A stretch of 64,000 nt of DNA, from assembly GCF_028747985.1 (NCBI RefSeq), contig NZ_CP118108.1:1927501-1991500 (forward strand), written 5' to 3'. Source of the DNA: Paenibacillus urinalis (GTDB lineage Bacteria > Bacillota > Bacilli > Paenibacillales > Paenibacillaceae). The notes below the pieces were generated by a model. The model did no database searches. It was not told the DNA's origin and saw only the letters and a list, made by a program, of their open reading frames with translations. Below, in pieces: positions 1 to 8,199 of the stretch. Every line of letters begins with the position of its first letter. The stretch's first letter is position 1. Position numbers and translations under genes: made by a program.

Positions 1-26
1 GGGTTTGCAGTTTGTTTTCTATTCAT

Positions 27-215
27 TTAAACGAAGCTAGCCTCCCTCGTTTTCTGTTGAGCTGATTTGTATTTTTCATAGTATGGACGAAAGAGAGGAT
101 ATTCATAACTGAGATAATCTTGACGATGGAATTCATGCTGTGGCTTGGCTCTGAGAAGAAGCTTTATTTGCGATCTCTGATGAAAGAAAGTGGAATTTTC
201 ATTGCATATTTTCAT
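27..215 (-). CDS. possible small protein of unknown function (62 aa)
   Basis: This is an open frame of 62 codons in an otherwise empty stretch, divergent from the HExxH gene. The product is basic and aromatic-rich with no signal peptide, membrane segment or motif I recognise. No convincing ribosome-binding site precedes the ATG, which weakens the case. It may be a degenerate gene end or a chance frame. Confidence 0.25.
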   Translation of the reverse strand: MKICNENSTFFHQRSQIKLLLRAKPQHEFHRQDYLSYEYPLFRPYYEKYKSAQQKTREASFV

Positions 216-231
216 TATGTCATCTTATAAT
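202..231 (+). promoter_or_regulatory. candidate sigma-A promoter for the HExxH gene
   Basis: TTGCAT and TATAAT are separated by 18 bases, about 48 bases before the start at 279. The -10 is perfect and the -35 matches four of six positions. Confidence 0.5.
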
Positions 232-278
232 GTTATGAAATCGTATTTCCCATCGAACGAAAAAGTGTAAAAGGGGCT

Positions 279-737
279 ATGCTTAACTTGGAAAAAGTAG
301 CTATAAATCAGATCGTTTCTGAACTATTGTTACGCTCGGGCAGCAGTGCTGCCGTTACTATAGAGACTTACTTCCCCGGTGGACGCCTGATCGGTGGAAA
401 ATATAGCTTGAATGCTCATTGCATCACAATGTATACCGAAGTGATTAAACAGCAGTGCCAGCAATTGTTTGGCTCGAATGAACAAGTATACGATTATTTC
501 AAGGTCGTGCTGGCTCATGAACTAGGTCATGCCGCAGATGTTTATTTAGCTTCGCTGAGCAGAGAATTAGATCATGCTGACGAAGTACGAGGCAGACAAA
601 TTGCACTTCGAATTGAAGAGAATGCTTGGGAGAACGGACTGAAATGGATTGACGATATGGAACCTGAGTTTATCAGCATCATATTAGAGCAATCGCTTGC
701 TGCCTATCGTCAGGATGTTCAATATGAGAGTGCTTAA
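279..737 (+). CDS. small HExxH putative metalloprotein
   Basis: The protein has 152 aa, with no signal peptide or membrane segment, so it is probably cytoplasmic. Residues 80-84 read HELGH inside AHELGHAAD, a zincin-type zinc-binding motif with the catalytic Glu at 81. About 30 residues later a helix carrying E113/E114 (RIEENAW) could supply the third ligand, as in gluzincin or ImmA-like folds. I do not recognise the family beyond this. The AAGGGG element sits only two bases before the ATG at 279, so the TTG at 288 (codon 4) may be the real start. It stands alone between its own promoter and the promoter of the next gene. Protease activity is inference from the motif. Confidence 0.7.
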   Translation: MLNLEKVAINQIVSELLLRSGSSAAVTIETYFPGGRLIGGKYSLNAHCITMYTEVIKQQCQQLFGSNEQVYDYFKVVLAHELGHAADVYLASLSRELDHADEVRGRQIALRIEENAWENGLKWIDDMEPEFISIILEQSLAAYRQDVQYESA

Positions 738-740
738 ATT

Positions 741-769
741 TTGACTTCGGGCAGGCGCGTATACATAAT
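741..769 (+). promoter_or_regulatory. sigma-A promoter for the murB paralogue
   Basis: TTGACT (741-746), a 17-base spacer and CATAAT (764-769) form a near-consensus promoter starting just after the upstream stop codon. It implies a leader of about 70 bases before the GTG at 848. Confidence 0.65.
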
Positions 770-847
770 GGCTTCATACTATATAATTGTATATAATAAT
801 TAGGCATCATGAAGGATTTGTTCGTGCAGCAAGTAGGAGGGAAACAC

Positions 848-1879
848 GTGAATACACACAAACAGGAATCATTAATTCAACACGATGTGGATTTATCATC
901 TTATTCGACTTATGAGATTGGTGGCAAGGCAAAGTACTTGGCCGCCCCTGAAACCATTGAAGATTTAAAGACGGTTCTGGAATACGCAAGACAAGAGAAG
1001 CTGACTCAATTCTTATTCGGAATGGGCTCCAACATTTTATTCCCAGACAATCCGAAGGATCAAATGTTATTTATCAGCCTGAAAGAGCTGAGAGAAATGA
1101 AGATTGACGATAAAGGCTGGTTTGTATCTGCAGGTATGCCGATGTCCCATCTTGCCTTGATTGGATTATCTTCAGGCACTTCAGATTATGATTTCTGTTT
1201 CTTGCTGCCGGGTACGCTGGGCGCGGGGATATATATGAATGCCAAATATTATAACCGGCAAATTTGCGATATTCTGGAGACCGCATTATACATTGATATG
1301 AATGATCCGGAGTTCAAGGTTCAATCCATAGATGTGGATACTTGTGATTACAGCTATAAGAATTCAATCTTTATGAAAAATGACTGGATCATCGTCGGGG
1401 GTTACTTAAAGCATCCTGATCATGAGGCACTTGCCACAGGAATGAAGGAAATAACCCGACTTGAGAAGATCGTTGAATATAAGAATCCGTCACAGCTGCC
1501 GAACTTCTTCAAGTATTATACAACGCTTGCGAAGACATGGGCAGATGAGAATAACGGAGTAGTGCCAGAATCATTTGATAATGTCGTCAAGGACCGGGGA
1601 AGCAAATTCCACTTTGACTATCCTTCCTGCGGTTCGGTATTCAAGAACAACTATGATTTTGGGGAGCCCATGGGCAAGGTTGTAGATCGCCTGAACATGA
1701 GAGGGACTGTTTACGGCGGAGCATCCATATCCGCTTGGCATGGAAATATGATTGTAAACCAAGGTGAGGCTAAGGCAAAGGATATCGTCTACCTCGTTGA
1801 ACAAGTTAAACAGTCCGTTAACGAAGCCTTTGGGTTTGTACCAGAGGAAGAGCTTATTATTGTGGACAGTAAATCATAA
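848..1879 (+). CDS. murB: UDP-N-acetylmuramate dehydrogenase (MurB) paralogue
   Basis: MurB reduces UDP-GlcNAc-enolpyruvate to UDP-MurNAc with FAD and NADPH. Start chosen at GTG 848, seven bases after AGGAGG; the longer frame from 809 lacks a site. The product has 343 aa. The FAD motif GSNIL lies at 60-64, the PGTLGAG region near 122-127, the catalytic-Ser block CGSVFK at 261-266, and GASISAWHGN near 291-300. Two features are odd. The usual active-site Tyr-Arg-x-Ser reads YKNS (K171), so Arg becomes Lys. There is also an extra segment of about 40 residues before CGSVFK. The gene is monocistronic and away from any division cluster, so it is probably a second, divergent MurB. The family call is firm; the activity is less certain. 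Confidence 0.82.
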   Translation: MNTHKQESLIQHDVDLSSYSTYEIGGKAKYLAAPETIEDLKTVLEYARQEKLTQFLFGMGSNILFPDNPKDQMLFISLKELREMKIDDKGWFVSAGMPMSHLALIGLSSGTSDYDFCFLLPGTLGAGIYMNAKYYNRQICDILETALYIDMNDPEFKVQSIDVDTCDYSYKNSIFMKNDWIIVGGYLKHPDHEALATGMKEITRLEKIVEYKNPSQLPNFFKYYTTLAKTWADENNGVVPESFDNVVKDRGSKFHFDYPSCGSVFKNNYDFGEPMGKVVDRLNMRGTVYGGASISAWHGNMIVNQGEAKAKDIVYLVEQVKQSVNEAFGFVPEEELIIVDSKS

Positions 1880-1888
1880 GTAAATATG

Positions 1889-1934
1889 AAGCTTGCATGG
1901 ATACTCATTTTTTGAGGACATGCAAGCTTTTTTA
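1889..1934 (+). terminator. intrinsic terminator after the murB paralogue
   Basis: AAGCTTGCATG (1889-1899) pairs with CATGCAAGCTT (1919-1929), with a small inner CTCA/TGAG hairpin, followed by a T run. The perfect 11-bp stem could also serve the convergent flavoprotein gene. Confidence 0.85.
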
Positions 1935-1971
1935 TTAGGGTTACATCGTTTCATATATTTCTCATATGACC

Positions 1972-3066
1972 TCACATAAACGATTTGATCTTTGCCGGGA
2001 ACTCCATTTCCATCTGATTCTGTAATTCAAGCTGCCTTACTACTTTACCCACGCGCTTTGTCTCGAAGTCCTTTAGTTTCTCTATAGAGGAGTATTGCGA
2101 TAAGGACAGCTGTTGCAGCAGCACAGACAATTGATACGCATCTTCAAGCGCTGCATTAACTCCGAAGGCACCGGTTGGAGTCATCGTGTGAGCAGCATCA
2201 CCAATCAGTACAATGTTATGCTTGGTCCAGGTTTCACTTAAACTGCTGAACACCGGAAGTAATACGAAATCTCTCCAGGAATGTATATTCGCCGATACAC
2301 TCTGTGCAAGCGCAGGGAAAGCAGCGGTAAGTCGAGCGATATAAGGAGCAAAGCTGCCTTTACGTATTTCAGGGTAGCTCCCTTGGGCGATATTCCAGCC
2401 GATCTGTACGTAACCGTCCGTTTGTGAGAACAAAGCAAGCTGCTGCTCATCAATGAGAGCCATTCGTGTCGCGGGACTCCAATCTGAAGGCTCAGGAATT
2501 CGGGCCCATAATACATCAAATGGTCTTAGCTTGATTCTGGGCTCAATCCCTGCCTTATTCCGAACATGGGAAGCTCTGCCGTCTGCGCCCACAATAATTC
2601 GGCAATGGATGGAAGCTATTTGACCTTGAATTTGTGCCTTAATTCCGATGATTTGATCGTCTGAATCTACGATATAATCTTTGAAGGCCGCACCAGTGTA
2701 CAACTTCAAATGCGGATAGGCGCCCGCCTTATGGAGAATTGCTTGCAACATATGATCTTGTGGCACATGAATTCCCTTGTGTGCTTCTTCACTAGTTGCT
2801 GCAATCCGATGAATGATACTGCCGCTGTGCCAATATTCTACAGATTGAAGGGGAAGAAGTCCCAGTGACTCGATATCTTGATATACGTTCGCGTCTTTGA
2901 GAAGGGATTCACCGTCTGCATTAATTAATTCACCGCGAAACCGTTTATGGAGGGTAGATTGTCTTTCTAACAGAATGACGGATATTCCTTGTTTCGCCAG
3001 TAAATAAGCAAGGAAGCTTCCAGCCGGCCCTGCACCGACAATGCAAATCTCTGTGTATAGATTCAT
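1972..3066 (-). CDS. FAD-dependent monooxygenase, PHBH/UbiH-type
   Basis: This 364-aa flavoprotein has an N-terminal Rossmann FAD motif, VGAGPAGSFLAYLLAKQG (about residues 10-27). A mid-protein VGADGRAS (about 190) is the DG motif of class A flavin monooxygenases. IGDAAHTMTPTGAFGVNAA (about 285-303) is the GD motif. Such enzymes hydroxylate aromatic or polyketide substrates using NAD(P)H and oxygen. The gene is divergent from a MarR regulator, and a 7-bp inverted repeat overlaps its promoter, suggesting local repression. The substrate cannot be read from the sequence. Confidence 0.82.
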   Translation of the reverse strand: MNLYTEICIVGAGPAGSFLAYLLAKQGISVILLERQSTLHKRFRGELINADGESLLKDANVYQDIESLGLLPLQSVEYWHSGSIIHRIAATSEEAHKGIHVPQDHMLQAILHKAGAYPHLKLYTGAAFKDYIVDSDDQIIGIKAQIQGQIASIHCRIIVGADGRASHVRNKAGIEPRIKLRPFDVLWARIPEPSDWSPATRMALIDEQQLALFSQTDGYVQIGWNIAQGSYPEIRKGSFAPYIARLTAAFPALAQSVSANIHSWRDFVLLPVFSSLSETWTKHNIVLIGDAAHTMTPTGAFGVNAALEDAYQLSVLLQQLSLSQYSSIEKLKDFETKRVGKVVRQLELQNQMEMEFPAKIKSFM

Positions 3067-3089
3067 AAACTTTCACCTGATGTCAATAT

Positions 3090-3119
3090 ATTATAGTTAC
3101 TGACTTATTAATAGTAACT
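3090..3119 (-). promoter_or_regulatory. promoter of the flavin monooxygenase with overlapping MarR-type operator
   Basis: On the minus strand, TTACTA (3117-3112) and TATAAT (3095-3090) are spaced by 16 bases. An inverted repeat, AGTTACT (3095-3101) and AGTAACT (3113-3119), covers both elements. A MarR dimer bound there would block RNA polymerase. The assignment to the adjacent MarR gene is inference. Confidence 0.55.
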
Positions 3120-3277
3120 TATGTTATAATACTATAAATTAAAATGGTCTAGTCGGCAATCATTTTAAAGATATATTCAAAAAAGTATATTGTTTTACTG
3201 GGGATTAATTTCTATTTCTATTCAGATAGGATATGATAAGCATAGAACTATTGGGGAAAAGGAAGTGAGTCGTTATC

Positions 3278-3736
3278 ATGTCACTTGAACAAGAACTTCA
3301 AGCACAAGAACTGGAAGCCTTTGATCATTTTCTGACGACATTTGTGCGTTATAAGAATAAAGTATATGCCCAGCATCAAAAAGACCTGAATCATAAGCTT
3401 AATGCAACGAAGATACAAATCATTTATATGTTGTCTCGTGAGCGGTTAATGGCTGTTGATATCGCCAAGAGACTTCAACTGTCGTCTGGAGCGACGACCA
3501 TCGTGCTTAATCAGTTGGAGGCGGATGGGTACGTTATGCGAGAACGGAGCGCTGAGGACAGAAGAATCGTGTGGTTGTCATTGACGGAAGAGGGAGCATC
3601 AACAGCGGATACGCTGCGTGCCAACCGCAGACATTTCAATGAGGAGCTGCTTGGCTTGTTAACGCAAGAGGAGCGCAATCAATTCCTGGATATTGTGAAG
3701 AAGATTGATGTCAGAATGATGGATGTCTTGAAATAA
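3278..3736 (+). CDS. MarR-family transcriptional regulator
   Basis: The product is 152 aa with a typical MarR layout: an N-terminal dimerisation helix, a winged helix-turn-helix at about 50-100, and the wing signature SAEDRRIVWLSLTEEG (about 91-106). It starts after a GGAAGTGAG ribosome-binding site. It is divergent from the flavin monooxygenase, and the inverted repeat between them is a plausible operator. It likely represses the monooxygenase until an aromatic or lipophilic ligand binds. Confidence 0.88.
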   Translation: MSLEQELQAQELEAFDHFLTTFVRYKNKVYAQHQKDLNHKLNATKIQIIYMLSRERLMAVDIAKRLQLSSGATTIVLNQLEADGYVMRERSAEDRRIVWLSLTEEGASTADTLRANRRHFNEELLGLLTQEERNQFLDIVKKIDVRMMDVLK

Positions 3737-3747
3737 CAAAGCGGCTG

Positions 3748-3785
3748 AACTCTTGAGGCATCCTAAGCCTCAAGGGTTCTTTGTC
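3748..3785 (+). terminator. intrinsic terminator after the MarR gene
   Basis: AACTCTTGAGGC (3748-3759) pairs with GCCTCAAGGGTT (3767-3778) around a 7-base loop, followed by a short T-rich tail. Confidence 0.75.
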
Positions 3786-3796
3786 ATTACCGGTAC

Positions 3797-4108
3797 CTAT
3801 AGCCGGAATCTTTCAATATGCTCATCGAGCTGTTCTTTTTGAAGAATTTCTTTCTGCTTCGGACCTAAGAGATCGAAATGAGGAAAAGGATTGCGATGAT
3901 GGATGTATTTTGGATTCAGGTCATGCTTAATACACCAGCTTCGTAATTGTTCAAGATCTGCACAGCCCACCTTGGTGACACTTGTAACTCCTGGAAAGCG
4001 CGGGTCGATCCAATAGTGGGTTAAATAGGCCAGCTTCCCAGATTTCACCTCATGCTTCCAATTTTCCAGCTCCTGCCGTGATATGCCAAATGCCATTATT
4101 AGCTTCAT
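3797..4108 (-). CDS. conserved hypothetical protein, YneQ-like
   Basis: This is a 103-aa soluble protein, rich in His, Trp and Pro. Its block THYWIDPRFPGVTSVTKVGC (about 30-49) and later IHHRNPFPHFDLLG resemble the small Bacillus protein YneQ as I remember it. No catalytic motif is known to me. It is convergent with the MarR gene and divergent from the Na+/H+ antiporter. Confidence 0.7.
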   Translation of the reverse strand: MKLIMAFGISRQELENWKHEVKSGKLAYLTHYWIDPRFPGVTSVTKVGCADLEQLRSWCIKHDLNPKYIHHRNPFPHFDLLGPKQKEILQKEQLDEHIERFRL

Positions 4109-4224
4109 CCTTATCTGTGAGTGATTACGAACTGTATTTTACTCTAAAAAAGGAAAGACGTGAATGTCCAATCCCCATAATACGAACAATAGGCTTTGAG
4201 TGACGAGAAGGGAATGATGACATT

Positions 4225-6228
4225 TTGGAAGTCTTTTTTACGATTTTGATCTTATTAATTATTATTGGCTTATCTAATATCTTGAATCGATTTGTTCCAT
4301 TTATTCCGGTTCCGCTGATCCAGATTGCACTTGGGGTCGTATTTGAGTTTGTCCCCATAGGCGTCCATTTGGATTTGAATCCAGAACTGTTTTTTGTCCT
4401 CTTTATCGCACCTCTCTTATATAATGATGGCCGCAAAACGCCAAGAGCAGATTTATGGAAGCTTCGAAAGCCGATTCTCTTATTGGCACTTGGGCTGGTC
4501 TTTTTAACCGTACTTGTTGCCGGATACGGCATACATATGCTGATTCCTAGTATTCCGTTACCTGCAGCCTTTGCTCTTGCGGCTATTCTGTCACCGACGG
4601 ATGCAGTTGCAGTGGGGGCCATGGCAGAGCGCGTGCATTTACCCAAAAAAATACTTCGAACTCTTGAAGGCGAAGCACTGATGAATGATGCATCAGGACT
4701 CGTTGCATTTAAATTTGCGATTGCAGCTACAGTAACGGGTGTATTCTCCCTGACGGAAGCGACGCTCAGCTTTTTTGTGATTGCGATAGGCGGACTCTTC
4801 ATTGGGGCTGTGATGTCCTTTTTGTTCCGTAAACTCGGTATGCTGCTGCGTAGATGGGGAATGGAAGATGTAACGGTCCATATGCTGATTCAGATCATAA
4901 CTCCGTTTATCATTTATTTGACGGCGGAGCATCTGGAATTTTCCGGAATTCTGGCGGTTGTGGCTGGAGGGATCATTCATGCGATTGACCGTGATAGAGC
5001 TGAAACACTTCAGCCCAAGATGCAGGTGGTGGCCGAGAGTACGTGGTCTGTGATTGTCTACATATTAAACGGATTAGTATTTGTTATTTTGGGGCTGCAG
5101 CTGCCTCTCGTGCTGGGTGCAATATGGGACAATCCGGTATTCGATCATATGGATGTATTATTCTATGTCTTTGTAATAACGCTGCTTCTCTTGGTCCTGC
5201 GTTTCTTGTGGGTGTATGCCTTAGAACTGTTCGAGTGGAAAAAGGACAGGCAAGACAAACCGGTATTCAGGAACATGGCGCTGATTACGGTCTCAGGAGT
5301 TAGAGGCGCGGTAACCCTTGCAGGGGCATTTTCAATCCCTTATATGCTGGCAGATGGATCCCCTTTTCCTCAACGTGATCTGATTATCTTTTTATCAGCA
5401 GGTGTTATCCTCCTCACCTTAGTTCTGGCGAGCCTCTTACTGCCGATCATCGCCAAAAAAGAAGAAGGAGAAGACAAAGAAGTTCTAAAAGTACGTGCTC
5501 TAGCCAAGATGTTTCATGCATCCATTCAAGCGGTCAAATTGGAAGCGGATGAGGATACCAAGCCGGCTGCATTATCTGTTATAGCGGAGCTGAATCATTG
5601 TTTGTCCCGGTACTCTGCAGGAAGTTATGGAATGACCGCTACCGAGCTTCAGAAACAGGAGCTTGAGGTTCGATTGAGAGCACTCCAGGCCGAGAGGAAA
5701 GAAATCATTCACTTAATGAATAAAGGAATGGTGTCTGATGAAGCAGGCATGTTCTTCTTAAAAGTGCTTGATCGATGGGAGATCCGAATGTCCAGCCGAA
5801 TTAAAGCACAGCTGTGGTCCTCCCTGCGCAGTATCGGCAGAGCAGTGGCTCGCTTCTTCGCTATCGAAAGACCTGAAGCGGCTGCTCCTATGCGGGACCG
5901 GGCTGAGGCTGCTCGAAATCTGAGAATCCATACCAGCGTAAGTGCAATTGAAGCGCTGCGTGCACATATGAACGAGACAAACCGAGCAGCTTCGATTAAG
6001 GTGATCTCTCAATATGAACAGCTTCTGGTTAAGTTAAAGCAAGGAAGCAGTGAACTGGATGACAATGCTTTTAATGAGAAGAAAATGGAGCTTCATATGA
6101 AGGCGGTCCAGGAGCAGCGAAATACAGTACAGGAAATGTTTGAAAATGGAGTCATAAGCCGCAGCATGGCAGCGATCTTAAGACAATATGTGAATCAGCT
6201 GGAATCACACCTGCTTCGGGAAGAGTAG
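4225..6228 (+). CDS. CPA1-family Na+/H+ antiporter
   Basis: This 667-aa protein has about 12 hydrophobic segments in residues 1-410, then a long hydrophilic, largely helical cytoplasmic tail. SPTDAVAVGAM (about 127-137) and EALMNDASGLVAF (about 151-163) carry the conserved ND ion-binding pair of CPA1 (NhaP/NHE-like) exchangers. It would exchange protons for Na+ or K+ for pH and salt homeostasis. The only in-frame start near the ribosome-binding region is TTG 4225, behind GAGAAGGGA. Nearby ATG codons are out of frame. The C-terminal tail is probably regulatory. Confidence 0.9.
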   Translation: MEVFFTILILLIIIGLSNILNRFVPFIPVPLIQIALGVVFEFVPIGVHLDLNPELFFVLFIAPLLYNDGRKTPRADLWKLRKPILLLALGLVFLTVLVAGYGIHMLIPSIPLPAAFALAAILSPTDAVAVGAMAERVHLPKKILRTLEGEALMNDASGLVAFKFAIAATVTGVFSLTEATLSFFVIAIGGLFIGAVMSFLFRKLGMLLRRWGMEDVTVHMLIQIITPFIIYLTAEHLEFSGILAVVAGGIIHAIDRDRAETLQPKMQVVAESTWSVIVYILNGLVFVILGLQLPLVLGAIWDNPVFDHMDVLFYVFVITLLLLVLRFLWVYALELFEWKKDRQDKPVFRNMALITVSGVRGAVTLAGAFSIPYMLADGSPFPQRDLIIFLSAGVILLTLVLASLLLPIIAKKEEGEDKEVLKVRALAKMFHASIQAVKLEADEDTKPAALSVIAELNHCLSRYSAGSYGMTATELQKQELEVRLRALQAERKEIIHLMNKGMVSDEAGMFFLKVLDRWEIRMSSRIKAQLWSSLRSIGRAVARFFAIERPEAAAPMRDRAEAARNLRIHTSVSAIEALRAHMNETNRAASIKVISQYEQLLVKLKQGSSELDDNAFNEKKMELHMKAVQEQRNTVQEMFENGVISRSMAAILRQYVNQLESHLLREE

Positions 6229-6309
6229 CTGCTTCATACCTGGTTATATATTTCTTGCGCATAAGAGATACTAAGTCAACATTGATTACAGAATGAGAAG
6301 AGGTATGGG

Positions 6310-7068
6310 ATGAATCTTATCGGATTTAAAATAGCCATGGCAGCAGCTGTCTTCATGCAGCTCGTTCATCCCATGACGGATCATAGCTCAGCTCCTGTTG
6401 TCAAAGACCGTGCCTATTATGAAGCAAGAGGAGAGATCGTCTGGGAAGCCCCGATCAAGGAGAAGCTGATTGCTTTGACCTTTGATGATGGGCCGGATCG
6501 AAATGAAACGGCTCAAATTCTTGATATTCTGAAGAAGCATAAAGCGAAAGCCACTTTTTTTGTGCTGGGCAAATGGGCAAAAGAAAGACCGGAGCTGATT
6601 GCCAGAGAAGTTGCCGAAGGACATGAGGTGGGAAACCACACCTTCCATCACACATTTGGAGACCAGATTAAGGATGAGGATACGTATCTTAAGGAGCTTG
6701 CTGATGCGGATCAAGCCATTGAGGATGCGAGCGGTGTAAGACCTACGCTGTTTCGTCCTCCAGGAGGAGTGTACAATGATGTCGTGGTAAGAAGCGCTCA
6801 GGCGAGAGGCTACTCGATCGTTCTATGGTCTTGGCATCAGGATACGGGGGATTGGAACCGTCCAGGAAAACAGCGTATTATTAACAAGGTACTGCGAAAT
6901 GCTCGAAATGGAGACATTGTGCTCTTTCATGATAATGTGCACGGCAAGAGTCAGACCATTGAGGCATTAGAGCATATTTTGCCTGAGCTTACGAAGCAGG
7001 GATACAGATGTGTTACCGTATCCGAGCTGCTGGAGGCTAAGCAAAGAGAAGTGATGGAGCTTCCTTAA
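6310..7068 (+). CDS. polysaccharide deacetylase (NodB/CE4)
   Basis: This 252-aa exported enzyme has an uncleaved or weak N-terminal hydrophobic segment (about 5-22). The CE4 motifs are complete: TFDD (catalytic base D59 and metal ligand D60), HTFHH (H110 and H114), RPPGG (149-153), DTGDW (178-182) and LFHD with H207. It removes acetyl groups from N-acetylated glycans, most likely peptidoglycan or chitin-like oligomers. An RBS GAAGAGG precedes the start. It is followed after eight bases by the ywbE region, with which it may be co-transcribed. Confidence 0.88.
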   Translation: MNLIGFKIAMAAAVFMQLVHPMTDHSSAPVVKDRAYYEARGEIVWEAPIKEKLIALTFDDGPDRNETAQILDILKKHKAKATFFVLGKWAKERPELIAREVAEGHEVGNHTFHHTFGDQIKDEDTYLKELADADQAIEDASGVRPTLFRPPGGVYNDVVVRSAQARGYSIVLWSWHQDTGDWNRPGKQRIINKVLRNARNGDIVLFHDNVHGKSQTIEALEHILPELTKQGYRCVTVSELLEAKQREVMELP

Positions 7069-7112
7069 AGCGCTTAATGAGTGACACAAGGGAGAGGGAA
7101 GGGGAATCTCAA

Positions 7113-7310
7113 ATGAATGGTAATCATCGTGCAGACATCAAGCCAGGTCTTGAAGTCGATATTGTGTTGAAGCAGGATCAGAGAACAGGCAAGCTCACCA
7201 GGGGAAGGGTAAAGGATATTTTGACGAATTCACCAAATCATCCGCATGGCATTAAAGTTCGCCTGCAAAGTGGAGAAGTAGGCAGAGTTAAACATATCAT
7301 TCAGCCTTAA
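7113..7310 (+). CDS. ywbE: YwbE family protein
   Basis: This 65-aa protein matches the YwbE family along its whole length: GLEVDIVLKQDQRTGKLTRG near the N-terminus, then VKDILTNSPNHPHGIKVRL. The start was moved to ATG 7113, seven bases behind AGGGGAA; upstream codons to 7077 lack a site. The fold is probably a small beta-barrel and the function is unknown. It follows the deacetylase gene closely. Confidence 0.88.
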   Translation: MNGNHRADIKPGLEVDIVLKQDQRTGKLTRGRVKDILTNSPNHPHGIKVRLQSGEVGRVKHIIQP

Positions 7311-7414
7311 TACGTTTGATCTGGAATGCATCACCGGAGCGTCCAAACCTGAAGGAGTCTCTAAGCATAAACTGCTATATGTCTTAAGATGAGGTGGGAG
7401 ACATATAAGGGGGA

Positions 7415-8077
7415 ATGCGGCTCTTGTGCACAGATGGTCAATCCAATGACGTGGACATACAGGAATATGATGCCGTGTTTAGTCTTGGATCCAATTGCCA
7501 GACTGCTTATCAGCTGAGAAGATTATCGCTTCGCCGGGAAGCAGGTCCACTCGACTGGTTTGTATCCAAAAACATAGATCAGCTCATCAGATTGATAGAC
7601 GCCAGGTTTGCAGAATTTATGGACTTAGGCAATCTGGAGAAGATAAGTGCATTTAGGACTTGCTACTGTGTGCGTGACACAAGATATGGAATTTTGTCCT
7701 ATCATGATTTCCCGATTACCGCGAAGGAAGCGGATTGGGCACTGGCATATCCTGAATTCAAGTCTAAGCTTATTCGGAGGACGGAACGAATGCTGCAGGC
7801 ATGGGAGGCAGGGGAGAGGCTCCTGTTTGTTCGTGTCAATGGTGGACAAGATGATGGTGATCGACTGTATTATAGTCTAAAGAAACAAGTCAAGCATTCC
7901 TTTGATTTGATTGTTATTGATACGCTGGCCGATGAGAATGCACCTGTGACCAGATGGGTCGAACCTTCTGGATGCATCAGGTATTCCATCCCAAAGGGTA
8001 ACGACTGGCGCGGATCTGATAAGGCATGGAACAAGCTTCTCGAGTCCATCAGGCTAAGACATTGTCTTAGCGATTAA
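7415..8077 (+). CDS. DUF1796-type putative papain-like cysteine peptidase
   Basis: This 220-aa soluble protein carries the DUF1796 N-terminal signature FSLGSNCQTAYQLRR (about 22-36) followed by GPLDWF. The family is predicted to be papain-like, with C28 as candidate nucleophile and the YHDF His as a candidate partner. The start lies seven bases behind AAGGGGG. The gene ends at a strong bidirectional terminator. Its biological role is unknown and peptidase activity is inferred from the family name only. Confidence 0.7.
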   Translation: MRLLCTDGQSNDVDIQEYDAVFSLGSNCQTAYQLRRLSLRREAGPLDWFVSKNIDQLIRLIDARFAEFMDLGNLEKISAFRTCYCVRDTRYGILSYHDFPITAKEADWALAYPEFKSKLIRRTERMLQAWEAGERLLFVRVNGGQDDGDRLYYSLKKQVKHSFDLIVIDTLADENAPVTRWVEPSGCIRYSIPKGNDWRGSDKAWNKLLESIRLRHCLSD

Positions 8078-8082
8078 ATTTA

Positions 8083-8166
8083 AAAAAGAGCCGTATTGTG
8101 CGCGAGGACGAAGTACTTGCTGTCAATTAGACAGAATTACTTCATTGCACAAAAGCGGCTCTTTTT
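8083..8166. terminator. bidirectional terminator between convergent genes
   Basis: AAAAAGAGCCG (8083-8093) pairs with CGGCTCTTTTT (8156-8166), with an inner TTGTGC/GCACAA pairing and a TGTC/GACA hairpin in the loop. The A run on the left and T run on the right suit termination in both directions. Confidence 0.85.
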
Positions 8167-8199
8167 GTCTTCATATGAGGTTAATTCAGCTATAATCTT

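Noticed and set aside
4125-4802. 225-codon minus-strand frame inside the Na+/H+ antiporter
   Set aside because: It lies antisense to a well-supported membrane protein and is Ser/Lys/Thr-rich, as expected for the reverse of hydrophobic codons.
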